A DNA stretch of 64,000 nt from Uranotaenia lowii (taxonomy: Eukaryota; Arthropoda; Insecta; Diptera; Culicidae), in the NCBI RefSeq assembly GCF_029784155.1, contig NC_073692.1, positions 374,546,813 to 374,610,812 of the forward strand, in the 5' to 3' direction. Each line of letters starts with the position of its first letter. The stretch's first letter is position 1. The position numbers were made by a program, and so were the translations under genes. The notes beneath the pieces were generated by a model, which was not told where the DNA came from, made no database searches, and was given only the letters and a program-made list of their open reading frames with translations. This document shows, in pieces, positions 25,501 to 37,500 of this stretch.

Positions 25501-28500
25501 ACCTCGTTTGTTTACTAATGAACGAAAATAAGCGTTCATGAGATAAATCTTTATTGAGACTGTCAAAAAAAGCTCTTAAATTTAGAAATTATTTTAAAAA
25601 TATTTTTGAAATTCCGTGAAAAAATTCCTAAAATGACAATTTTCCCGGTGAGGTGCCGAAATTTTCCCGGTATTCCCGGTTCGCTAGCAACCCTGTTTCA
25701 TTATTTCAGGAGGGATGTTTTCAACTACAATCCAAGTTTAGCCTATTAGAAACTCAATTTATAGGCTTTCAAACGTAGAAAACAGTTTTCATATATTTTA
25801 ACTTCAGACTTAGTTAATGATGATTATCTGCAAAAATTTCATGTTGATCATAGTTAACAAAGTTCCCCCAGTTTACGGTACCCCATCTTCACCTTAAAAA
25901 ATCTGCACAAAATTCTATATTTTCTCGGTGTATTGTTTAACTTTTTTTAAGCCAAATTTCCAACTAAAATCATAAATTTGGTTAAAGTTTGCATCAAGTA
26001 AATTTGATCCGAAATTTTTTTATAGCTTTTCTACTGTTCTTTTTTATGTGGAAATTTTTATATTTATTTTCATCAAAGGTTATAACCTTGGAATTGGAAA
26101 GAGTTTGGAAGATATGGCTTGTTTGATTTGAGTATAGAATAAGTTTTTTTCAAGATATCGAAGGCTACCCTTAAAAGAACTTATTTTATGCTCGAATCAA
26201 ATAAGTTTGATCTACCAGACTCTTAAACAAATTCAAAGATTTTAACAATCGATCCATATTTTGATTCTTAAGGTTTCATTATAAATATTTAGGCCACCCT
26301 TTAGGTTAAGGACCACTCGGTTCTTCCTACGGCCCTGCTTCAAAGTACCCCGCTTTGGGATGCCTAGAATCTGCTGGGTAAGACTGAAATTTTTACACAC
26401 CTTTTTGAAGATTTTTTGTTTCAGCTTGTACGTCTATTCTCTCTGTTATTAGCTTCAGCTTGAGCTAAAATCTTTTAAAAGACAGCGAGATACATCGGTT
26501 TGAAACCTTTTTTTGGTATCTCACAGCAGCTAGAGATCTTCAAAGCATTTGTGCAGAATGATTGAAAGGACATCTGAATAAAATTTTTGCAACAATCGAT
26601 CTCCAACTGTTTAAGTTAGAAGCTTAAACAGTGATTTTTGCAGATTCGCTAGACCAAATCCATGGCAATGCTCTCTACTGATATGAACATTTTTTTTTCA
26701 AAATAAGAATGTACAAAAAAACTAACTTGATTTGATTCTTAACCAGATTAATATTGATACATTCTAGCAACTCGAAGATATACGAAAAAATACACCTATA
26801 CATTATGAATAAAATGATTGAAAATCAGTATTTTTCGAGCACCGTCGTTTGAAGTTCTATTCTCATTCGAAAACTGTTTGAATATAAACAAAAAAACAGA
26901 GCACATTCTTTTGAGTCACCCCAGGGCGAGTGGAGCCCTTTCAAAATTCACTGATCAACGACCAACGACACAGCACGAAAACGAAAAACTTTGGACTTTG
27001 GAAGCCCTTTTTAACCCCAGTTCCACTTTATAGGTCCAATTCATTCACAAATTCATTCGCTGACCGTTCGTTGGCCGTTAACGATCGGTAGCAACCTATT
27101 AACTATTCAAAACAAGGTCAGTATGATTGGTGCAATAAATCATCACCACCAATGCAATGTGAGTAAATAGTTAGGTTTCAATCGGGAAAAACAAATGACT
27201 TGATTGAGCTCAACAACAGTTTATGGCCTCATAAGAAAACCGCGCGGGGAATCCTGTCTGTCTATCTGTCTCCGGATGGTTTTACTTTGATTCCAAAGTC
27301 CAATTTGCAGTGTTTGTAGTTGTAGGTGTAGTTACATGGGCTAGTTCCCTATCAGCTGCTCCGATGATTGGAATCAATCGGTACAGTTGTACACACATAA
27401 TAGTAAACATTAACTGAAGCTGCTGAACCAAACTGCTAAACGTATAACTATTAGTGGACTAGAAGGGTGTATTTCCTGGAGGAAGCGAGCGATTAACGAT
27501 TATGATTAAATACCTTACATAGCAGGTGTTAGCATATCAGCACATCATTAATAGGTTGATAATTAGCGCGGTGGTGTCGCTAAAAGAAACTGTAGTCACA
27601 TTTCTGAATGTTACTTAGTATTTTCTGCCCTATTCTATGAAAACATACAACTTCTATATATAACCCTATATCCGCATCTCACTTAGTAAGTCCATCATCG
27701 ACGTAATGCCGTAGTTTACCTCGAAAGACAAGCCACTAACAACAAATCAACAGATAAATCGAACTTAGGTCCAAATACAAGTCATGTTTTATTCAAGTTT
27801 GTTTCGATTTCACATCCAACAAATTTGAAAACCAAAAATTTTTTCGTTCGAATTGACCCAGTCTTATACACAGACGTTCACGTGAATGAAACTACTTATC
27901 TTCTGCGATTGATAGTAAACTGGCCGGTGGAGTTTCTGCTTGTTTGGACTTTGAACCGTGACGTAGTAATACCTACTCTGAGTTCATGTCGTCGGTCGAA
28001 CATCTGATGCCACGATGCTTGTATACTAACAGCTGAGATAAATGGCTTGTTAGATCATAGGTTGTTAGTAGAGAACGGGGAAGCATAGTGGCGGGTGACG
28101 ACTACCTTGTACGATTTGCAAGGTAGAGACAAGAGACAGAGAGAGAGAGTTCATGATCAATGACAGTGCATATGGGAAGTGGCTATATTTAAATTGATTT
28201 TAATTTCTTGGTGCCGTTATGTTGCAACCTAATCGAATGAGCTAATCGATATAGATAAAGTCTGTTTCACATAGAATCTGGTCGGATAAAAAAGATCATT
28301 TCTCCGCAAAGAAATAACGTACAACAAAAGTAAAAATGTCATTTTGTAGGGTTTTATTGCACTTTAAGGAAAAAATACATAAAAATCATTCGTCAGCTTT
28401 TCGGATGATTTTTTGAACTTTTTTTGCGATACCACCCATCATTTTCTGTACACTACTGCTGGTAACCTTATTCGCCATCTTGTTCCACCACTTTTCCATT

Positions 28501-31500
28501 TGAGCGGGTTTTTTCATGGTTCTGCCACATTTCTTCAGTTTTCCCTTAACTTTGCCCAATATTTCTCGATGGGACGAAAATCCGGACAGTTTGGTGGATT
28601 GATACTTTTTTCAACAAAATCGATCTTGTTCTCTTTATACCACTTAACGACACCCGGCTGTAGTGGCAGTTTGCCAGGTCCGGCCAGAACTTCACCGGAC
28701 CTTTGTGGGACCGAATGAATGGCAAAACCCTTTTCTGGAGACATTCTTCTTTGTAAACATTTCCATTCATTGTGTCCCCAGAGATGAAAATCTTAGTCTT
28801 CTTCCCATAACTACAGATCCCTTGCCAAATCATCAACTACGAGCAAATTTATCTGCGAAAACAAACTTGAATCTACCCGCAACATTCCCTTTACGCTTCG
28901 CAAGGTGAAATTCGTTACCGGGTATTTGTTCAAAATCCATTTTGACGTAAGTTTCGTCGTCCATCAAAATGCATCCGTTGTACTTGGTCAACACTTTCTC
29001 GTACAACTTCCTTGCCCTGGTTTTGGCAACCAGGTTTTGTTTCAGCGTCCTGTTGGGGTGTTTGCTTGCATGATACGACCGCAAGCCTTCTCGCAAACAA
29101 ATTCGTCGAGCTGTACTGTGATTCGTCTTGAACTTTTTCGCCAGGAGATTCCAGGATTATTGTGAACTGATCGAATTACCTTTGTTCGCAGCTTTCGGTC
29201 ATATGTTAAACTTTTACGCCTGGTTTGTTTTGCTCGATCCACCGTAAGGGTCTCCCGGTAACGTTGCAGCACGGAATTTACAGTCGATTTAGGATATTTC
29301 AGGAATTTCGCGATCTTTACCCCTGACCACGTCGGTTTCTCTACGTGAGTGTGCAGAATTTTCTCTCGCCTTTCGCGTTCCATCGTCGATAACTTTTGAC
29401 TGACTGCTTCAATCTTGATGAAATTTTCACCACTAAGTAAACAAACCTTACGGATCAAAACACTGTCAATAGATTCGCGATGTGACAACTAGGAGCGCTG
29501 CAGTAAACGAAAAGATGCGACCAGATTCCATGTGAACTTTTCAGAAGGATGTTCGGCCGAATAGGACAATATGCCGAATGGGACATTTGGTCAAAGGCCG
29601 AATGGATACTAGGCCGAATGATCGTCAGGCCAAATGATCATTCAGCCGGCCTAATGACTGTTCAGCCTATTCGGCCGGCAAGCTTTGGACGTGAACGGCT
29701 TTTCCGGGAAGCTGACGAGACTGATCAAGGTGACGATGGAACGCAGTGCTGTGAGCGGATTTCGGGTGAATCGTCGAGTTCATTCGAATCACGCAGGGGG
29801 CTTTGACAAGGCAATGATCTATGCATGATGTACAACGTGACGCTAGAAGGTGTTTTGAACCCACTTGTCCAGTCGAGATCCGGTGGCGTATGATCAGCGA
29901 AAATACTATGGACACAAACAACTGTGGTCGAGACTTAAGGCGCCCACACAATAGCCCGTCGTACGTCGCGTCGCGTCAGCGTCGCGTTGACATTTCATTT
30001 TGGGGATACCATTTTCCGTTTGAGCCACCACAATGGTGCGTCGCGTCAGTGACAGCATTGTACTAAAACGCTAAACTTGTTCTAAACAGCAGCGTTCTCC
30101 AGCGTTGACGTTTCTGTTTTGAAATAAATCAAAATTCCAATGCGTTGGCTGGGTTTTTGAATATTGTTTTTTTAAGATTTTTTGTTAAAATTCGACACAA
30201 ATACACTCAAAAATAAAATCATCGTCATTTTTCTGTGTTTTGTGATGTTTAGCACCCCGAGTTTGGTCTCAAAAATACTGAAAAGCCTTGTCAGTGGACG
30301 CTGTATTGTGCTGCAAATAAATGGCAATGCGTCGCGTCAGCGTTTTAGTACTCAATGACAACGTTGACAGCTGACGCGACGCGACGTCCGACGTGCTATT
30401 GTGCGGGCGCCTTTAGCCCTCGCACGAAGTGTAATCTGTACATGACGGCTGTTCCCTACGGGCACGAGACATGGATATTGCTCGAGAATTACCTGCGTAC
30501 TTACTTACTTACTTAATGATCCCGCGCCGATCCTTCGGTGGATAGGGCCGTGGTAAAAGACATTCACTGTTGACGATCCGGAGCCAGCGTCTTCACCTGG
30601 TCCCTGTCAAGATTCTCGTCGACAGTTCGGATTTCAGCAGCTAGGCTTCGCCGCCACGAGTTTCTGGGCCTGCCTCTTCTTCGATGACCTTCTGGATTCC
30701 AATCTAGCGCCTCTCTGCAAATCTCGTTTTCATCTTTCCATCTCCCGAATCCCGAATCCCGAATCTCGAATCTCGAATCTCGATTTCTAGCGGCCTTTGA
30801 TGACACCGGCGATGTAGTTCCTCATTTGAGATCCAGTTGCCAGGCCACCAAGCGCGGATGATATTTCGCAGGCAGCGATTTACAAATACTTTTAGTTTTC
30901 GCGTCGTTACCGCATATGTGCACCAAGTTTCGCACCCGTACAGCAATACGGATTTGACGTTTGAGTTGAAGATTCGGATCTGGCGTGACCGCCAGATGTT
31001 TCGGAGACTCGCAGACGCATATCGGGCCTTTCTGATCCGGGTTTCGATGTCTTTCCTGGTATCACCATCAGGCGTTATCTGGCTACCAAGATACTGGAAG
31101 CACTCCACTTTCTCAACTTGCTGCCCAGCTACCATGAAACTGGAGGGATTTGCTGTGTTGATCTCCATCGACTTGGTCTTTCCGACATTGACTTTGAGAC
31201 CTGCTGCCTTGGAACTTTCGGTGAGGTCGTCGAGTTTGCTCTGCATATCCGGTTGTGTTTGGGCGAGCAAAACAATATCGTCAGCCAGGTCAAGGTCGTT
31301 CAATTGCTCCATTGTTGAAGGATTCCACGGCAATCCTCGGTTCGGTGCACAGTCGATCGATCCAGTCAGAATCTCATCCATTACGATGAGAAAAAGTAGC
31401 GGTGATAAGATACATCCTTGTCTCACTCCAGCAGTTACCGGGATTGGTTCGGACAAGACACCATCGTGCAAGACCTTGCACGAAAATGCCTCGTATTGTG

Positions 31501-34500
31501 TTTCGATGAGATGGACTAGTTTCTCTGGGACCCCTCGTCGCTTTAGAGCCGCCCAGATGTTTTCATGGTAAAGTCGGTCAAATGCTTTTTCGAAATCAAC
31601 GAAAACAAGCAGAAGAGAGTCCTGGAATTCGTTGATTTGTTCCAGTATGATTCGTAGCGTTGTGATGTGGTCCACACATGATCGTCCGGATCGGAATCCA
31701 GCTTGGTGCCGTCGGAGTGTAGCGTCAATTTTCTCCTGGATCCTGTTCAGGATCACTTTGCAGAGTACTTTGAGGGTTGTACAGATCAACGTTATGCCTC
31801 GCCAGTTACCGCACTCTGTCAGGTCACCTTTCTTCGGGACCTTTACGAGGATACCCTGCATCCAGTCGGCCGGGAATGTTGCAGTATCCCAGATGTCAGC
31901 GAAAAGACGGTGCAACATTTGTGCTGATAGGGCAGGGTCGGCTTTCAGCATTTCAGCAGGGATGCGATCGATCCCAGGTGCTTTGTTGGATTTCATGTTT
32001 TTGATTGCCGCTTCTATTTCAGCCAGCGAAGGCGCTTCCGAGTTGACGCCATTTATGCGACTTACTGTTGGCGCTTCGAGCTGCGGATTCTTTTGGCCAT
32101 CGCTATTCGTGACTCGGAAGAGTTGAAAAATCATCACAATTATCATTAAGAAGAGAAACTGAAATCTTATCATGACCACAGCATTTTTTGTTTTTGAGAG
32201 AGTTAATTATTAAAATCACTTCGTTTGGAATTGTCGGATGTAAGAAAATAGAGTTTTGAACACGATTTGTGGAGGACAGCGGGTCCGAACCTGCTTCTAT
32301 AGGAATGTCCTTGGCAAGAATATGGAAAGCGATGAGCTTGAACCGACGAAGGAATTTTTAAAGCACCCATGACCCGAAAAGAAGTATGTTAGATAGAAGA
32401 TGACCTCTCCATTCTTACGATTTATTTAATTTAAAAGCCGAAGGAAAGCCGCCTATGTGTCCATCTTGAATTTTTCAGTGCGTTGCATTGCTTCTGCCAC
32501 TTGAATATTGACATTTAGTGGTATGAATAAGGTTTAGCAATTGCTTCGGTAGCTTTTACTTTGCTCGAAATCAAGCAAAGCAAAAGCCCAAAGCATTTGC
32601 TTAGTTTGGTATGAATAAACATTTGCTTAGCAGATGTGTACTAAAGTCTTAGAACATAGCTTTTGCTTCGAAAAAAAGAGCTATCCAACCAGCAGAATCT
32701 GAAATTTTCTAAAGTAAAATTAAAGAAGACGATCAAAAAATTGAAAAGTACGATTAAAATAGCCATGAAATGGTGGTGGGTGTAAGAACGATCGGAAAAA
32801 TTTAAGTCAATACATGCTCGTATGTTGATGTTTAAAGAAAATTGAATATTGTCAAACAAAAAATGGCCTAGCTTTTTAACATTTGTCATAAGCTCTCCCA
32901 CACGTTTTCGGATTGGGATAATCCGCTATATAAAAAAAATAGGCAATAGGCGCGCATCTTAACTTAGATGTTTTTTTTTTAATCTTTGAATTATAAAAAA
33001 ATCATATAAATTTGGGAGATCGGAATTATGTTTTAAATTATTACAACTTTCTTCCAACTTCAAGCCGATTGGGACTTCTTCCACTGTAGCCGGATTTTTT
33101 TTTTATTTGAAATAATTACTTATTGATTTGTTTTGTTTCATCTTAGACGAATCATTTCATACAACGACAGGAATATGAAAAAAGTTGGGTTATCACTTCG
33201 ACTGTTCTTTATCTATGTTGAAAATGCCTTTTTAAATTGTATTGAAGTGTAATATTGCTCATTTTATAAATTCATGACGTTGTTGAAGAATTTGTTTATT
33301 GGAAAAGTCTGCTACCAAGCATGCTTAGAAAATAAAGTAATTGCTAGGAGATTTCTCGAGCGATTGCTTCAGATTTGGGCTTTATTCATACCAAACTAGC
33401 TTGTACTAAAAGTAAAAGCTCCTGACTGAGAAAACAGCTGTCAGAAAAAACTTTATTCATATCAACCGAAGCAATTGCTTTCTGCGACTGCTCGAATGCT
33501 CGATTTAGTTTAGCAAAAGCAATTGCTAGGGTTTTTTCATACCACCTATTGGGTGGTATGAAAAAAAACTAGTTATTGCTTTTGCTAAACTAAATCGAGC
33601 AGTCGAGCAGTCGCTTAAAGCAATTGCTTCGGTTGTTATGAATAAAGTTTTTTTGACAGCTGTTTTCTCAGTCAGGAGCTTTTACTTTTAGAACAAGCTA
33701 GTTTGGTATGAATAAAGCTCAAATCTGAAGCAATTGCTCGACAAATCTCCTAGCTATTGCTTTATTTTCTAAGCATGCTCGGTAGCAGACTTTTCCAATA
33801 AAAAAATCTTTAATAACGTCATGAATTTATCAAATTAGCAATATTTCACTTCAAAACAATTCAAAAAGGCATTTTCAACTTGGATAAAGAAAATTCGAAG
33901 TGATAACCCAACTTTTTTCATATTCCTGTCGTTGTATAAAATCATTCGTCTAAGATTAAACAAATCAATTAGTAAATATTTCAAATTAAAAAAAAACTGG
34001 CTATAGTGAAAGAAGTCCCAATTGGCTCAAAGTAAGAAATAAATTGTAATAATTTAAAATATTATACAGATCTATCATTTTTATATAATTTTGTTATAAT
34101 CCTAAGATTTAAAAAATATCTAAATTAAAATGCGCGCCTATTACTATTTTTTATACATCGGATTATCCCGATCCGAATACATGTGGAAGAGCTTATGATA
34201 AATATTAAAGTTAGGCAATTTTGTGTTTGACAATATTCGAATATGTTTTCATTTTTCTTTAAACATCAACATACGAGCACGCATTTACAAAAAAAAATTC
34301 CGGTCGTTCTTACACCCACCAACCGCTTCGTCGAGTTCAAGGCTACTTTAGCCGTACTTTTCAATTTTCTGATCGTCTTCTTTCATTTTACTTTAGAAAA
34401 CTTCAGATTCTGCTGGTTGGATAGCTCTATTTTTCGAAGCAAAAGCTATGTTCTAAGACTTTAGTACACATCCGCTTAGAAAATGTTTATTCATACCAAA

Positions 34501-37500
34501 CTAAGCAAATGCTTTGGACTTTTGCTTTGATTGATTTCGAGCTAAGTAAAAGCTATCGAAGCAATTGCTAAACCTTATTCATACCACTAATTATTCGTTG
34601 AGCATTACGCACTCTTCAAACAGCTCTTGTTTCGTAACACTCCTTATCTTTCGCCAGAGTTTTGTCGAAGGTCTCCAAAAAGTGAACTAGATATAGGCAC
34701 ACAATTGATGGTCCTATATGAAAAGGACAATCACATCCCAAGTAACAATTTTAGCTTTATTATGGTCAGCAAAATATCGTTTGGACTATCGCATTAATCT
34801 TCATAAAAAGCTAAAGCGCATTCTATAACATCACCTGGACTCTAATAAAGCCAAAATCAGGCTATTTGGCCCTACCCTAGAAACGTCATCAAGACATATA
34901 ATTGTTGGTCATCAATTTTGGTCACCAAAGCTTTTAAAAAGCTATTATAAAACATGTTAGAAATTTTTGTTTTTTCGGTTCTGTCAGTTCTCGGAGTTTT
35001 TTTTTTATTTTTCCCAGCAACCATAATGGTTGATGAATGATGATTGCATTATTCAGATATGATCTGGTAAAATTAATAGCTAAAAAAACCAATGTTTTAA
35101 CCATATATTGAGCTTCTTTTCTACTGCCAGTCAAGATTTTAGGTAAAATGTATATGAAATAGTATCTTAAAATAAATGCGCCTCGTCATATCTGATGGTC
35201 AATCATGATGGAATTGATGGAAAAAAGCCTGAAATTTTTTTTTCCAATGCTTGCATTGTGAATCCATCAACATGGCGTCATTTTGTGCCCTTCGATTTTG
35301 CAACCAACATGGCGTGAGTCAATTCATAGTTTTATTATGGTTTAATGATGACCCCAAAAAAAGCTACGATTTGACGTTTCTCTCGCAAGCCAACCAATTA
35401 CACGCTAAGGTTGAGTTCCTCATTTCTGAGTTGTTAATCATTAGTACAGTAAATGAGGACAGACTTTTTGAATGAAAAGGGATTGGTTTTGAATGACCCG
35501 TGGAATAAATCATGAGTTGAAGTCAAATTTCGTTGTCTGACGCCATCTTGAAATCCAAGATGGCGGCTTCCGCTGAACTTTAAAATGGTGTAAATGACTT
35601 GAAATCGCATGAAACCCCAACAAAATGGGTATCGGGTGAAAGGGCTTAACGAGTAGAAGTTGAATTTCGCTATCAGACGCCATCTTGAAATCCAATATGG
35701 CGGCATCCGCTCAACTTTTAATGCTTAATGCTGACAAAAAGTCGCATTAAACCACCACTATACGGGTATTGGGTGAAAGGGCTAAACTAGAAGTCGATTT
35801 TTTTCTTTCCGACGCCATCTTGAAATCCAAGATGGCAGCTTCCACTGAATTTAAAATACTGTTAATCAATGAAAATCGCTTGAACACAACTTTTATCACG
35901 TAATACTACATTAAACCTACTATTTTAAGACAATTTAGATCATTTTAAATCACTTTTATTATTTTTTCATTATGTTTCTAATGCATTTAGCACTTTTCAT
36001 GTTTTGTTTATAGTTTTTGTTTTTTTTTGCCATTTATGTAATTCTATTATTCCTATCATGCTATTATGTTTAAATTGTATTGGTCTTATTCTTGCGAAAA
36101 CTATAGGGTTATGTTGTTTCTGTTAACTGTCTGATTTAGGCACGTGTACCAAATTCGATGTTGTCAAAATCGAATGTTGCCAAAAACGAACGGGGTCTGT
36201 ATTGTGGTGGTTTTTGTGGGATTTTCAGTCACTTACAGATTTTCAGAGAAACGCGAAAACCCAATACAAAATATTTGGGAGTTTCATGCTATTTTCATTC
36301 ATTTACAGTATTTTTAAGTTCAGCTGAAGCCACCATCTTGGATTTCAAGATGGCGTCAGATAGCGAAATTCAACTTCTACCGGTTGATTTCTTTCAACTT
36401 ATACCCCTATAATATAGGTTTAATGCGATTTTCAGTCATTTACAGTATTTTCAAGTTGAGTGGTAGCCGCCATCTTGGATTTAAGATGGCGACGGGCAAC
36501 GAAATTTGACTTCTACTCTTATTCTACTCTCTTATTACTTTCACCTTATAACCATATTGTGAAGGTTTCACGATATTTTCAGTAATTTACAGCTTTGAAA
36601 ATAAAAGCGGAAGCCGCCATCTTGAATTAATGATGGCGTCAAGCAACAATTTTTTTTCCTACTATTTGGGCCCTTTCACTCAATACTCATATTGTAAAGA
36701 TATTCATACCACTTTCGGTGATTTCAAGTTTTCAAAGATGTATTTTTTTAATTTTAACTCAAAACCAACACGCATAACTTACCAAAAATGTGTAAAAATG
36801 GGAGTTCCAATTCAAATATGTGCTATCTAATCTGAGCGTGTCCTGTTTTGACATCTTGATCGAGAACTGTCACTAAGTTTTATGGCGGTTTAATAATCAT
36901 GCACTGAGTGCTATTATAAAACATGCAAAAGAAAGCTTGGAGCAAACTTCTAGGTTTGTGTTTTATTATAGCTTAAAAAAAGCATTCACAACTCTTTCAA
37001 AATAACTAAAACAGCATGTTTAATAAAAGTTTTATTAGCGTTTTCAAAACCATCTGAAAACATATGGTCGAAAAAAATTATAAGCATTCTGCATGACCAT
37101 AATAAAACCGCCATAAAACGAGCTGCACAAAAAAATGCGATAATTAAACCATGATAAAACTTCCTAATGCTAGTTGGCATAATCTGTGTTACTTGGGATG
37201 GCTATCAGCCGATGTTTGCTCCGTAATTTCGTTCTGTTGCACTCTACATCTAGGGCGGAGTTCCAAATCGCTCCTCCGTATCGTAGTTTCGACATTGCTA
37301 CGCTCGCAAGAAGACGTCTCTAGCTACTATTTGGACCATGGCAGTTCGGTATAATCAAGGAAAATAAGTCGATGACTTTTGATGATCACATGAGTTCTCT
37401 ATGCTATATGGGTCCTAATCCAACTTCCGCAGATGCAGTCATCTTTAATGGTTCTCATACTATCTCTTTTTGGGAACTTTGCAAAAGATTGACATAAAAC

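Noticed and set aside
30837..31571. 244-codon plus-strand ORF
   Set aside because: It is the antisense of the non-LTR reverse transcriptase, which has clear motifs on the minus strand.
31632..32126. 164-codon plus-strand ORF
   Set aside because: Also antisense to the reverse transcriptase.
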